64,000 bases of DNA from Delphinapterus leucas (Eukaryota > Chordata > Mammalia > Artiodactyla > Monodontidae). Positions 21,301-32,849 of the stretch are shown here, in pieces. The translations under genes and the position numbers were made by a program. Within the stretch, counting starts at the first letter, position 1; each line of letters begins with the position of its first letter. A model generated the notes under the pieces. That model was not told where the DNA came from and searched no databases. It worked only from the letters and a program-made list of their open reading frames with translations. Where the stretch lies: assembly GCF_002288925.2 (NCBI RefSeq), contig NW_022098043.1, positions 6,947,810-7,011,809 of the forward strand, written 5' to 3'.

Positions 21301-24300
21301 ATGGTCATAAGAACATACATATCAATAATTACCTTAAACGTGAATGGATTAAATACTCCAACCAAAAGACACAGGCTTGCTGAATGGATACGAAAACAAG
21401 ACTCATATATAGGCTGTCTACAATAGACCCACTTCAGACCTAGGGACACATACAGACTGAAAGTGAGGGGATGGAAAAAGATATTCCATGCAAATAGAAA
21501 TCAAAAGAAAGATGGGGTAGCAATACTCGTATCAGATAAAATAGATTTTAAAATAAAGAATGTTACAAGAGACAAGGAAGGACACTACATAATGATCAAG
21601 GGATCAATCCAAGAAAGAGATACAACTACTGTAAATATTTATGCACCCAACATAGTAGCACCTCAATACATAAGGCAACTACTAACAGCTATAAAAGAGG
21701 AAATCGACAGTAACACAATAGTAGTGGGGGACTTAACACCTCACTTACACCAATGGACAGATCATCCAAAATGAAAATAAATAAGGAAACAGAAGCTTTC
21801 AATGACACAATAGACCAGATAGATTTAATTGATATTTATAGGACATTCCATCCCAAAACAGCAAATTACACTTTCTTCTCAAGTGCGCACGGAACATTCT
21901 CCAGGAAAGATCACATCCTGGGTCTCAAATCAAGCCTCAGTAAATTTAAGAAAATTGAAATCATAACAAGCATCTTTTCTGACCACAACGCTATGAGATT
22001 AGAAATGAATTACAGGGGGAAAAAACGTAAAAAACACAAACACATGGAGGCTAAACAATACGTTACTAAATAACCAAGAGATCACTGAAGAAATCAAAGA
22101 GGAAATCAAAAAATACCTAGAGACAAATGACAATGAAAACATGACGAACCAAAACCTATGGGATGCAGCAAAAGCAGTTCTAAGAGGGAAGTTTATAGCT
22201 ATACATGCCTACCTCAAGAAACAAGAAAAATCTCAAATAAACAATCTAACCTTACACCTAAAGGAACTAGAGAAAGAAGAACAAACAAAACCCAAAGTTA
22301 GCAGACGGAAAGAAATCATAAAGATCAGAGCAGAAATAAATGAAATAGAAACAAAGAAAACAAGAGCAAAGATCAATAAAAGTAAAAGCTGGTTCTTTGA
22401 GAAGATAAACAAAATTGATAAACCATTAGCCAGACTCATCAAGAAAAAGAGGGAGAGGACTCAAAGCAATAAAATTAGAAATGAAAAAGGAGAAGTTACA
22501 ACAGACACTGCAGAAATACAAAGCATCCTAAGAGACTACTCCAAGCAACCCTATGCCCATAAGATGGACCACCTGGAAGAAATGGACAAATTCTTAGAAA
22601 GGTATAACCTTCTAAGACTGGACCTGGAAGAAATAGAAAATATGAACAGAACAATCACAAGTAATGAAATTGAAACTGTGATTTAAAATCTTCCAACAAA
22701 CAAAAGTCCAGGACCAGATGGCTTCACAGGTGAATTCTATCAAACATTTAGAGAAGAGCTAACACGCATCCTCCTCAAACTCTTCCAAAAAATTGCAGAG
22801 GAAGGAACACTCCCAAACTCGTTCTACGAGGCCACCATCACCCTGATACCAAAACCAGACAAAGATACTACAAAAAAAGAAAATTACCAACCAATATCAC
22901 TGATGAATATAGATGCAAAAATCATCAACAAAATACTAGCAAACAGAATCCAACAACACATTAAAAGTATCATACACAATGATCAAGTGGGATTTACCCC
23001 AGGGATGCAAGGATTCTTCAATATACGCAAATCAATCAGTGTGATACACCATATTAACAAATTGAAGAATAAAAACCATATGATCATCTCAATAGATGCA
23101 GAAAAAGCTTTTGACAAAATTCAACACCCATTTATGTTAAAAACTCTCCAGAAAGTGGGCATAGACGGAACCTACCTCAACATAATAAAGGCCATATATG
23201 ACAAACCCACAGCAAACATCATTCTCAATGGTGAAAAACTGAACACATTTCCTCTAAGATCAGGAACAAGACAAGGATGTCCACTCTCACCACTATTATT
23301 CAACATAGTTTTGGAAGTCCTAGCCATGACAATCAGAGAAGAAAAAGAAATAAAAGGAATACAAATTTGAAAAGAAGAAGTAAAACTGTCACTGTTTGCA
23401 GATGACATGATACTATACATCCTAAAAATGCCACCAGAAAATCACTAGAGCTAATCAATTAATTTGGTAAAGTTCCAGGATACAAAATTAACGCACAGAA
23501 ATCTCTTGCTTTCCTATACACTAATGATGAAAAATCTGAAAGAGAAATTAAGGAAACACTCCCATTTACCATTGCAACAAAAAGAATAAAATACCTAGGA
23601 ATAAACCTACCTAGGGAGAAAAAAGACCTGTATGCAGAAAACTATAAGACACTGATGAAAGAAATTAAAGATACCAACAGATGGAGAGATATACCGTGTT
23701 CTTGGATTGGAATAATCAATATTGTGAAAATGACTATACTACCCAAAGCAATCTACAGATTCAATGCAATCCCTATCAAATTACCAATGGCATTTTTTAC
23801 AGAACTAGAACAAAAAATCTTAAAATTTGTATGGAGACACAAAAGACCCCAAATAGCCAAAGCAGTCTTGAGGGAAAAAAACGGAGCTGGAGGAATCAGA
23901 CTCCCTGACTTCGGCTATACTACAAAGCTACAGTAATGAAGACAATATGGTACTGGCACAAAAACAGAAATATAGATCAATGGAACAAGATAGAAAGCCC
24001 AGAGATAAACCCATGCACCTATGGTCAACTAATCTACAACAAAGGAGGCAAGGATACAAAATGGAGAAAAGACAGTCTCTTCAATAAGTGTTGCTGGGAA
24101 AACTGGACAGCTACGTGTAAAAGAATGAAATTAGAACACTGCCTAACACCATACACAAAAATAAACTCAAAATGGATTCGAGACCTAAATGTAAGACTGG
24201 ACACTATAAAACTGTTAGAGGAAAACATAGGAAGAACACCCTTTGACGTAAGTCACAGCAAGATCTTTTTTGATCCACCTCCTAGAGTAATGGAAATAAA

Positions 24301-24540
24301 AACAAAAATAAACAAATGGGACCTAATGAAACTTAAAAGCTTTTGCACAGCAAAGGAAACCATAAACAAAACGAAAAGACAACCCTCAGAATGGGAGAAA
24401 ATATTTGCAAACGAATCAATGGACAAAGGATTAATCTCCAAAATATATAAACAGCTCATGCAGCTCAATATTAAAGAAACAAACAACCCAATCCAAAAAT
24501 GGGCCAAAGACCTAATTAGACATTTCTCCAAAGAAGACAT
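21301..24540 (+). pseudogene. L1 ORF2 (endonuclease and reverse transcriptase), broken
   Basis: Starts MVIRTYISIITLNVNGLNTP. Endonuclease region to about 22050, reverse transcriptase with [13 protein letters not shown] (about 23265) and the FADD catalytic box (23398). Damage: TAG at 21424, one base lost near 21733 in the GDFNTP motif, a stop at 22683, TGA at 23368 and a small deletion after 23420. The C-terminal end is missing. Confidence 0.9.
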
Positions 24541-24749
24541 ACAGGGCTTCCCTGGTGGCGCAGTGGTTGAGAGTCTGCCTGCTGATGCAGGGGACACGGG
24601 TTCGTGCCCCGGTCCGGGAAGATCCCACATGCTGTGGAGCGTCTGGGCCCGTGAGCCATGGCCGCTGAGCCTGCGCGTCCGGAGGCTGTGCTCTGCAACG
24701 GGAGAGGCCACTAGAGTGAGAGGCCCGTGTACCGCAAAAAAAAAAAAAG
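24541..24749 (+). repeat. CHR SINE, compact form, at an L1 breakpoint
   Basis: Left flank is L1 ORF2, right flank (ACTGGTAACCTCATAAGAAG) is a different, older repeat, and no TSD exists. This is the pattern left by recombination between two SINE copies or a deletion on insertion. Confidence 0.9.
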
Positions 24750-24969
24750 ACTGGTAACCTCATAAGAAGAGGAGAGCACACACAGGGGCATACACAGGAA
24801 AGAAGACACTGTGAAGACAGAGGTAGAATATGGAGTTATGCTGTGATAAGCCAAGGAACACCAGGAGCCACCAGAAGCTGGAAAAGGCAAGGAAGGATCC
24901 TCCCTTAGAGCCTTCAGACAGAGTGTGGCCCTGCAGACAACTTGATTTTGGACTTCTAGATTCCAGAAC
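24750..24969 (+). repeat. Old mammalian repeat, left part
   Basis: Contains CAAGCCAAGGAACACCAGGAG-like sequence, AAGGAAGGATCCTCCC and CTTCTAGATTCCAGAAC. It resumes at 26136 with AATAAATTTCTATTG and, after another SINE, GTTTTAAGCTACCCAGTTGG. Closely resembles the right half of the repeat at 29110-29650. Split by an LTR. Confidence 0.6.
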
Positions 24970-26135
24970 TGAAATCGTGCAACTCAGATTGGAACTTGAA
25001 CCCATCGGCCTTTAATTGAGATCACACACCTGGTCTCAGGACTTAATGAAGCTCAAGTTCTTGATGTCTCTCTGCAGAAAGAATTCAGTGAGAGACTATT
25101 TACAATAGCCAGGACATGGAAGCAACCTAAATGTCCTTCAACAGATGAATGGATAAAGAAGATGTAGCACATATATACAATGGAATATTACTCAGCCATA
25201 AAAAGGAACGAAATTGAGTTATTTGTAGTGAGGTGGATGGACCTAGAGTCTGTCATACAGAGTGAAGTAAGTCAGAAAGAGAAAGACAAATACCGTATGC
25301 TAACACATGTATATGGAATCTAAAAAAAAAACAGTTTCTGAAAACCTAGGGACAGGACAGGAATAAAGTCGCAGCCATAGGGAATGGACTTGAGGACACG
25401 GGGAGGGGGAGGGGTAAGCTGGGACAAAGTGAGAGAGTGGCATGGACATATATACACTACCAAATGTAAAATGGATGGCTAGTGGGAAGCAGCCACACAG
25501 CACAGGGAGATCAGCTACATGCTTTGTGACCACCTAGAGGGGTGGGGTAGGGAGGGTGGGAAGGAGACGCAAGAGGGAGGGGATATGGGGATATATGTAT
25601 ACGTAGAGCTGATTCACTTTGTTATACAGCAGAAACTAACACAACAATGTAAAGCAATTACACTCCAATAAAGATGTTAACAAAAAAAAAGAAAAACAAT
25701 TCAGTGAGAGACAAAGTGATAGGTAAGAAGTGGATTTATTTAGAGAGAAACACACTTTACAGACAGAGTGTGGGCCATCTCAGAAGGCGAGAGGCCCCAA
25801 AATATGGCATGGTTAGTTTTTATGGGCTGGGTAATTTCATAGGCTAATGAGTGGGAGGATTATTCCAATTATTTCAGGGAAGGGGTGGGGATTTCCAGGA
25901 ATTGGGCCACCGCCCACTCTTTAACCTTTTATGGTTGGCCTCAGAACTGTCATGGTTCTGGTGGGTATGTCATTTAGCTAATGTATTACAATGAGTGTAT
26001 GATGAGGCTCAAGGTCTACTGGAAGTAGAATCTTCCACCATCTTGGACCTAGTTGGTCCTAACCAGTTTTTGTCATGTCCTATGGCTATGTCATTCTTTT
26101 AAAGTTTCCATCTTGCCCCCTTCCCTCCTGTTTCA
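24970..26135 (-). repeat. Class I solo LTR, split by an L1 insertion
   Basis: Reads on the minus strand from TGAAACAGGAGGG to CACGATTTCA (terminal TGAAA/TTTCA). Includes the poly-A signal region CTCTAAATAAATCCACTTC and the downstream TCTCTCACTGAATTC. Flanked by GAAC/TAAC, a near-perfect 4-bp duplication as usual for class I elements. A related copy lies at 31815-32403. Confidence 0.78.
25097..25697 (+). mobile_element. 5'-truncated L1 inserted in the LTR
   Basis: Begins TATTTACAATAGCCAGGAC and ends CACTCCAATAAAGATGTTAAC with poly-A. A perfect 15-bp TSD, AATTCAGTGAGAGAC (25082-25096 and 25698-25712), fixes both ends: a 601-bp insertion. Confidence 0.95.
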
Positions 26136-26166
26136 TAACTATAAAAGAATAAATTTCTATTGTTTT

Positions 26167-26498
26167 TTTTTAAAAAATTTAAAATAAATTTATTTATTTA
26201 TTTTTTGGCTGCGTTGGGTCTCCATTGCTGCACGCAGGTTTTCTCTAGTTGTGGAGAGTGGAGGCCATGTGGGCTTCCCATCGTGGTGGCTTCTCTTGTT
26301 GCGAAGCACAGGCTCTAGGCACGCAGGCTTCAGTGGTTGTGGCCTGCGGGCTCAGTAGTTGTGGCGCTCAGGCTCAGTAGTTGTGGCGCAGGGGCTTAGT
26401 TGCTGCGCGGCATGTGGGATCTTCCTGGACCAGGGCTCGAACACTCATCTCCCGCATTGGCGGGCGGATTCTTAACCACTGCGCCATCAGGGAAGCCC
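26167..26498 (-). repeat. CHR SINE, long form
   Basis: Flanked by a perfect 17-bp TSD TAAATTTCTATTGTTTT (26150-26166 and 26499-26515), within the older repeat that continues on both sides. Confidence 0.94.
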
Positions 26499-26515
26499 TA
26501 AATTTCTATTGTTTT

Positions 26516-27264
26516 AAGCTACCCAGTTGGTAGTAATTTAACATGACATCCCTTGGAAACCAGTACAGACAGAAAGGGAAGTCTCCGTGTAAGAATCCTG
26601 ATCCTTATACCACTTGCTCCCACAACAAGAATGCGTATTGTCCTTCGCTCTCCTAATGCCTGAGGGTCAGAATCTAGCCAGAAGAGGATCCAATCCACAG
26701 TGATAGTCTAGGTAGTGGTTGAAGAGAAAGAGGAGGATACTAATGGACTCTCATAGTCACTACCCAGAAGTGAAGGCATCCTGGCCTTTCACCCCACCCA
26801 AAATGAATATGTGTGTGTGTGTGTGTGTGTGGCTGGTGTATTAATAGAAAGGTTTATTTTAAGTGGATAAGATACTATTATATTGGGTAATCCTTTATTA
26901 TATTGAATAATTCTATAATTAATATAAGTAATTTCCAAAAGGTCAATTCCCACATTATTACATTAAAGCCAATGGAGTGAATATGACATGACTTATATTA
27001 TATTCATGGTATATATAACATGGGCTTGGCTCCTCCCCCCATTGACCCATTGTCAGTGAATAACTCCCTGGTGTGCCAATTCCCACTGTAGATGTTAAAG
27101 TGAGACTCAGCTCTAGAATATGATCATACACATGCTGATCCAGAGTGGTGGCAGGGCAAAGTGTCAATATAGTGTCTACAGGGTCCCCACGAATAGTACT
27201 TCATGGTTGAGGTACCCATCCTCCTCTTCTTCAGGTGGTGAGACACTCCAACACTCCAGTTCCA
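26516..27264. other. Intergenic, no gene seen
   Basis: End of the older repeat to about 26570, a (GT)n run at 26811-26831 and AT-rich sequence. The stretch from about 26980 has no recognised content. Confidence 0.5.
26811..26831 (+). repeat. (GT)n microsatellite
   Basis: Ten and a half GT units, uninterrupted, in intergenic DNA. Confidence 0.95.
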
Positions 27265-27424
27265 TTTTTATTTATTTATTATTTATTTATTTGTTTGGTT
27301 GGTTTTGGCCACGCTGTGGCTTGTGGGATCTTAGTTCCCCAGCCAGGGATTGAACCTGCCCCCCACCCCGCCTGCGCCCCGCAGCAGTGAAAGTGCCAAG
27401 TCCACTGGACCACCAGGGAATTCC
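27265..27424 (-). repeat. CHR SINE, short form
   Basis: T/A-rich tail with TTTATTTATTATTT at left, GACCACCAGGGAATTCCC at right. A C-rich block (27358-27380) has grown in the middle. Confidence 0.88.
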
Positions 27425-27477
27425 CTTCACTTCTGTTTTTGGCTTGGGATTTTTGCCTTTCCTCCCCACTGGGTCTT

Positions 27478-27685
27478 TTTTTTTTTTTTTTTTTGCGGTA
27501 CGCGGGCCTCTCACTGTTTTGGCCTCTCCCGCTGCGGAGCACAGGCTCCGGACGCACAGGCACAGCGGCCATGGCTCACGGGCCTAGCCGCTCCATGCCA
27601 TGTGGGATCTTCCCAGACCGGGGCATGAACCCGTGTCCCCTGCATCGGCAGGCGAACTCTCAACCACTGCGCCATCAGGGAAGCC
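27478..27685 (-). repeat. CHR SINE, compact form
   Basis: TSD CCCCACTGGGTCTT / CCCCAGTGGGTCTT (27464-27477 and 27686-27699), one mismatch. Confidence 0.93.
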
Positions 27686-27839
27686 CCCCAGTGGGTCTTG
27701 GAAGAATGGCTGATGATGTCAAAAAACTGCTTGTGCTTTATACGTAATTTGTGAGTCTGTATAGGTTTCAAGCCTCCCTCATGTAGGAAAAAGAAGCTAC
27801 TGCTAATCACAACTCTGGAACATTAATCCTTAATCAGAC

Positions 27840-28080
27840 AGATGCACATTCATTCATTTAGCAGGCACTTTTAAAATACCTACTATGTGCCAGGCACTGT
27901 TCTGTGTGCCAGGAACATAGAGCAATGAACAAGGCAGCAAGGTTCCTACTCTTGAGGAGCTGACAAATTAGAGAAAGAAGACATAATAAGCAAGTAAACA
28001 ATTGTGAACGTGATCGCTTCAGATGTGATAAATGTTAGGAGAGGAACAGGGATGTGATTGTTGGGGGTGTGAGACTGTTA
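27840..28080 (+). repeat. Old mammalian repeat (family not assigned), copy 2
   Basis: Opening part of the same family as at 8490: ATTCATTCATTTAGCAGGCAC, CTATGTGCCAGGCACTGTTC, AACAAGGCAGCAAGGTTCC. Confidence 0.55.
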
Positions 28081-28129
28081 CCGAGTTAGGTCACATGGAC
28101 CACCCACTTGGGCCCTAGCCTGGCCGAGG

Positions 28130-28930
28130 CCCCTTGCCTTGGTAGGGAATATTCTTTTTCTGTTCGGTTCGCACAGCCAAAAGTGAAACTGAAGCTGAGA
28201 GAGGAGCAGCACAAGCTTTATTCAATGGCCAGAGAATGGAGAACCAGGAACTTAGTTCACAAATCAGCTCCTCGCGGGTGGGGTTCGGGGGTGCATCAAG
28301 GCAAGATTTAAGGGCAAGGTTAACGAGGGAGAAGCACTTGCATAGGTTTTCAGGGAATGGGCGGGGTTCTTTCTGGGTATGGGTGCCACCTTTTTTCCTG
28401 CCCTTTAATGGTCCTTTGGCATCTGAGAAGCTGGTCGAACCATCATGGCGCAGACAGGTGGAGGTCTTACGCAACTTGGTTGGTTGGTGGTGATTTAATC
28501 AGGAGTCAACATCATCAGTCTTCTGGTTCCCAAGGGTCTGGGTCTCCATGCTTGTGGGCAGCACGCACTTAACTTCTTCCACCTGGTGGGGGGCTTCAGT
28601 ATCTGCAAAACAGCCCAAAGGACGTGGCTCAGGATATTATCTATAGCCCGTGAGAAGGAACTGAAGGTCCTTGACTTTGTTTAATGGCTCAACTATTATT
28701 ATTTTGTCTTGCTTGACTGTTTTCCTTTCTACGTTTTCTCAGTTCTCTGATTAAATTCATTCTTTGTAACTCAGGGAAGGCTAAAGTTTTTCTACAAATA
28801 AGAGGCAGGTGGAGGACATGGCAGGGGCAGGGGGTGTGTGTGCCCCAGGAAGGCCCCTGCTTGGTTACAAGATGGCTCTGGGTCAGGAAAGTACTTGATT
28901 CTGTCCCTAAAGTACAGTCATTGAGGGATA
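28130..28930 (-). repeat. Retroviral LTR-like sequence
   Basis: On the minus strand a poly-A signal TTGAATAAAGCTTGTGCTG (28203-28221) is followed by a U5-like stretch ending near 28130. The U3 side is vague. Not related to the other LTRs here; ends and TSD not found. Confidence 0.5.
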
Positions 28931-28959
28931 CAGGTTGGAGTTAGGAGTGGCCAGATCAT

Positions 28960-29085
28960 TTACTTTTTTTTTTTTTGGCCATGCCACGCCACATGTGGAA
29001 TCTTAGTTCCCCAGCCAGGGATCGAACCCACACCCCCTGCATTGGAAGCGCAGAGTCTTAACCACTGGACCACCAGGGAATTCCC
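28960..29085 (-). repeat. CHR SINE, short form
   Basis: TSD AGGAGTGGCCAGATCAT / AGGAGTGGGCAGATTAT (28943-28959 and 29086-29102), two mismatches, so an older insertion. Confidence 0.92.
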
Positions 29086-29109
29086 AGGAGTGGGCAGATT
29101 ATGAAGTGC

Positions 29110-30030
29110 CCTTGTATTAGTTTCCTACTACTGCTGTAACAAATCACCACAAATTTAGTGGTTTAAAACAATTTATAATTCTGGAGGTCAGAAGTCTGAA
29201 ATGGGTTCACTGAGCTAAAATCAAAGTGTTGGAAGGTCTTCCCTTTGGATGCTCTAGGGGAGAATCCATATCCTTGCCTTATCCAAGAATCCATTCCTTA
29301 GCTTGTGGCTCCATCTTCTGCCTTCAAAGTCAGCAGTGTAGCATCTTGTCTGACCCTGACCCTCCTGCCTCCCTCTTATAAAGATCCTTGTGATTACATT
29401 GGACCCATTCAGGTAATCCAGGATAATCTCCCCATCTTTAGATCTTTAGGGAGCTCCCTGGTGGCCTATGGTTAGGATTCCAGGCTTTCATTGCCGTGGC
29501 CCAGGTTCAATTCCTGGTTAGGGAACTGAGATCCCACAAGCCATGCAGTGCAGCAAAAAAAAAAAAAGAAGATCTTTAACCTAATTCCCTTTTGCCACAT
29601 AAGGTAACATATTCACAGGTTCAGAGGTTTTGGATATAAGGAAATGGACATCTGTCTTAAAACCTCTGGGCTCTATTAACAAAAATACCACAGCCTGCAT
29701 GGCTTATAAACAACAGAAATTTCTCTCTCTTGGGTAGTTCAAAATGAAGGCACTGGCAGAGTGTCGTGGTGAGAGCTCACTTTGGGTACATAGAAGGCTG
29801 TCTTCTCACTGTGTCCTCACATGGTAGCAGGGGAAGGGACCCCTGTAGCCTCTTTCATAAGGGTGCTAATCCCATTTATGAGGGCTCCACCCTCATGACC
29901 TAATCACCTGCCAAAGACACCACCTCCAAATACCATCGCATTGGGGGTTAGGTTTCAATATATGAATTTTTGGGGGACAAAAAAATTCAATCTATAGCAA
30001 CACTTCGGAGGGGCATTATTCTGCCTACTA
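29110..30030 (+). repeat. Two old mammalian repeats in tandem
   Basis: First, 29115-29650: TAGTTTCCTACTACTGCTGT, AATTCTGGAGGTCAGAAGTC, ATCCTTGTGATTACATTGG. Second, 29660-30030: similar plan with CTCACTGTGTCCTCACATGG and AAGACACCACCTCCAAATAC. Families of this type are common in mammals; I do not assign a name. Confidence 0.55.
29449..29569 (+). repeat. CHR SINE, short form
   Basis: TSD AGATCTTTA on both sides, within the repeat at 29110. The promoter-like start has lost two bases (GTGGCCTATGG). Confidence 0.9.
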
Positions 30031-30065
30031 CAGCCCTATAAATCATGAAAAGGAATTTAGATTTT

Positions 30066-30182
30066 TGTATTTGGCCACACCTTGCGGCATGTGGGATCTT
30101 AGTTCCCTGACCGGGGATCGAACAGTGCCCCCTGCAGTGGAAGCGTGGAGTCCTAACCACTGTCAGTGGAACCACTGTCATT
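30066..30182 (-). repeat. CHR SINE, short form
   Basis: Left TSD GGAATTTAGATTTT at 30052-30065; its partner is at 30476-30489, displaced by the next SINE. The promoter-like end has decayed (CACTGTCAGTGGAACC). Confidence 0.85.
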
Positions 30183-30193
30183 CCTGGAATTTA

Positions 30194-30472
30194 TTTTATT
30201 TATTTATTTTTGGCTGCATTGGGCCTTCCTTGCTCCACGCGGGCTTTCTCTAGTTGCGGCGAGCGGGGCCTACTCTTCATTGCGGTTCGCAGTCTTCTCA
30301 TTGCAGTGGCTTCTCTTGTTGCAGAACACAGGCTCTAGGTGTGCGGGCTTCAATAATTGTGGTGCACGGGCTCAGTTGCTCCACGGCATGTGAGATCTCC
30401 CCAGACCAGGGCTCAAACCCATGTTCCCTGCATTGGCAGGCGGAGTCTTAACCACTGCGCCACCAGGGAAGC
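30194..30472 (-). repeat. CHR SINE, long form, inserted at the edge of the previous SINE
   Basis: TSD CCTGGAATTTA at 30183-30193 and 30473-30483. The right TSD copy overlaps that of the older short SINE, showing the order of insertion. Confidence 0.92.
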
Positions 30473-30569
30473 CCTGGAATTTAGATTTTAGTTAAAGTGC
30501 AAAAGTATGCCAAAATGGAGTGACATCTGATTTCTGGTTATACTTCTTTGTTTCTTTTTTATTGACTGA

Positions 30570-31370
30570 TATAGAAGAGGGCCCAGGACAAACACTAGAA
30601 CTCCAGCTGTGATACTGTGATTTATAAGAAATATATATTAGTCTTCCTCCATTCCTTACAGAGCTCCTAAGATCCTCGGAACTTCTGAAGTGATTAGAAT
30701 GATAAAGGTGTCTTTTGTTATTTGTAACAAGCTCTTTTCAACCACACCTGAGTTTATGTTAATGCAGTGAATTTTGGAAAGCCCCTAGGCGACCTAGACA
30801 AGGGGGCTTATTGCCAGGGGAACCAACCACAATTAACTGGTGCTTTCATTTGTACTCCCACCCTCCATCCCTATCTCCCAGGAGATGACATTGAGGGACT
30901 GGAGATTGAATTCCATCACCAATGGCCAATGGTTTAGTCAATCATGCCTGCTTGATGAAGCCTCCATAAAAACCCAAAATGATGGGGTTTGGAGAGCCTC
31001 CTCGTTGGTGAACCGTGGAGGTGCTGGGAGGGTGGTGTGCAGAGGGCATGGAAGCTCTGTGCCCCTTCTCAGGAGCCTCGACCTATGCATCTCTTCCATC
31101 TGGCTGTTCCTGAGTTACATCCTTTTATAATAAACTGGTGATTAGAAGTTAAAATGTTTCCCTGAGTTCTGTGAGCCACTCTAGAAAATTAATCAAACCT
31201 GAGGAGGGGTCGGGGAATCTCAGATATACAGCTGGTTGGTCAGAAGTATAGGTGAGAACCTGGACTTGCAATGGCATCGCAGAATCGCTTCCATGTGTGG
31301 AAAACCCACACATCTGGTGCCAGAAGTGAAGTAGCGTTGTAGTGGAGTACTGAGAGTAGAGAAGACACAT
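30570..31370 (+). repeat. Old retroviral LTR-like sequence
   Basis: LTR-like plan: GCCTCCATAAAAACCC (TATA-like, 30960), CTTTTATAATAAACTGGTG (poly-A signal, 31123) and a tail ATCTGGTGCCAGAAGTGAA (31314-31332) resembling a primer-binding-site start. Boundaries uncertain. Confidence 0.55.
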
Positions 31371-31379
31371 AGGAGTTTG

Positions 31380-31711
31380 TTTTTTTTTAAAATAAATTTA
31401 TTTATTTATTTATCGCTGTGTTGGGTCCTCGTTGCTGCGTGCGGGCTTTCTCTAGTTGCGGCGAGTGGGGGCTACTCTTCGTTGCAGTGCGCGGGCTTCT
31501 CATTGCGGTGGCTTCTCTTGTTGTGGAGCACGGACTCTAGGCACGCGGGCTTCAGTAGCTGTGGCTCACAGGATCTAGAGTGCAGGCTCGGTAGTTGTGG
31601 TGCATGGGCTTCTTTGCTCCGCGGCATGTGGGATCTTCCCCGACCAGGGATGTAACCCGTGTCCTTTGCATGGCAGGCGGATTCTTAACCACCGCACCAC
31701 CAGGGAAGTCC
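31380..31711 (-). repeat. CHR SINE, long form
   Basis: Flanks AGGAGTTTGTTTTTTT and AGGAGTGAGTTTTTTT (31372 and 31713) look like an imperfect TSD. Confidence 0.9.
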
Positions 31712-31814
31712 AGGAGTGAGTTTTTTTCTTTAGAAAGCCAATAGAGGAGGAGGAGGTGGCAAAGAAGACTGAGGAAGGAGCAGCCACTGAGGGAGGTTGA
31801 AAACCAGATGCTGC

Positions 31815-32403
31815 TGAAGTCCTGCAACTCAGACTGGGACTTGAACTCGTGGGCTGGTACTCAAACCCAGCCAAAACCCACATTGGGACTTGAACCCTTG
31901 GTCTTTCAACTGAGATCACACACCTGGACTCAGGACTTAATGAAGCTCAGGTTCTTGATGTCTCATCACAGAAAGAATTCAGTGAGAGACAAAGCCATAG
32001 GTAAGAAGTGGATTTATTTAGAGAGAGACACACTCCACAGTGTGGGCCATCTTGGAAGGCAAGAGTGGCCCCAGTGCATGGGGTTGTCAGTTTTTATAGG
32101 GATGGGTAATGTCATAGGCTAATGAGTGGGAGGAGTATTCCAGCTATTTTGGGGAAGGGGTGGGAATTTTCAGGAATTGGGCCACCACCCGCTTTTTGAC
32201 CTCCTTGGAACAGTCATGGCACCCGTGGTTGTGTCATTTAGCTTGCTAATGTGTCACAATGAGCATACACTGAGGCTCAAGGTCTAGTGGAAGTCGACTC
32301 TTCCACCATCTTGGACCTATTTGGTTCTAATCAGTTTATGTCGTGTCCTCGGGCTATGTCATTCTTTTAAAGGTTGTGCCCTGCCCCCGTCCCCCCTGCT
32401 TCA
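31815..32403 (-). repeat. Class I solo LTR, second copy
   Basis: Same family as 24970-26135 without the L1 insertion: minus-strand TGAAGCAGGGGGGACGG to CAGGACTTCA. It adds a short duplication (TGGGACTTGAACTC and TGGGACTTGAACCC) near its 3' end. No clear TSD. Confidence 0.78.
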
Positions 32404-32840
32404 ATACTGCCCAGAAACCATTTCAAGATGGTGAGAGTGGTCGTCTGTGTGGGTGATTTCAGGGAGGTGAGGATGAGGGCACTGGATGTGGTAACATGGA
32501 AGTCATGGTAACCTCGATAAAAGCAGCTGTAGAGGAGTGATCAGGTCATGGGCCAGGTTGGAATTGGTTGGAGAGTGAATGGTGTTACTGGAAAACTGGG
32601 TTCGCCTCTTGTTGGGTGTCGAGCCAAAAGCCACGACCAAGGCAAACAGCAGGAGAAGGAAGGGTTGTTACTTGCAGCAAGTAAGGAGAGCACTGGGGGT
32701 CTTTCCCAAAGCAGCGTCTCCCTGAACAGCGAAACTGTGGAATTTTTAAGCTAAGGGTACACGTGTAAAAGGGAAGAGCTAAATCGGAATCCGTGTTCGA
32801 TCTGTTTCTTTGACTGTAACCTTTGCTTTTTGTTGCTTTT
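32404..32840. other. Unassigned intergenic stretch
   Basis: A 32410-32560 piece resembles the old repeat of 34450-36930; 32600-32840 may be part of a retroviral LTR. No gene. Confidence 0.35.
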
Positions 32841-32849
32841 GTTATTATA

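Larger units (their letters stand above)
20247..24540 (+). mobile_element. Long dead L1 (partial 5' UTR, ORF1, most of ORF2)
   Basis: Starts within the 5' UTR (CCTTATCCACAGGAGGG), inserted in the retroviral remnant. Both open reading frames are present but broken. The element stops abruptly at AAGAAGACATACA, where a compact SINE begins; about 1 kb of ORF2 end and 3' UTR is missing, so no 3' end or TSD can be found. Confidence 0.93.

Noticed and set aside
21463..24757. Open frames of 90-273 codons
   Set aside because: They are pieces of one dead L1 ORF2 (the last runs into a SINE), not host genes.
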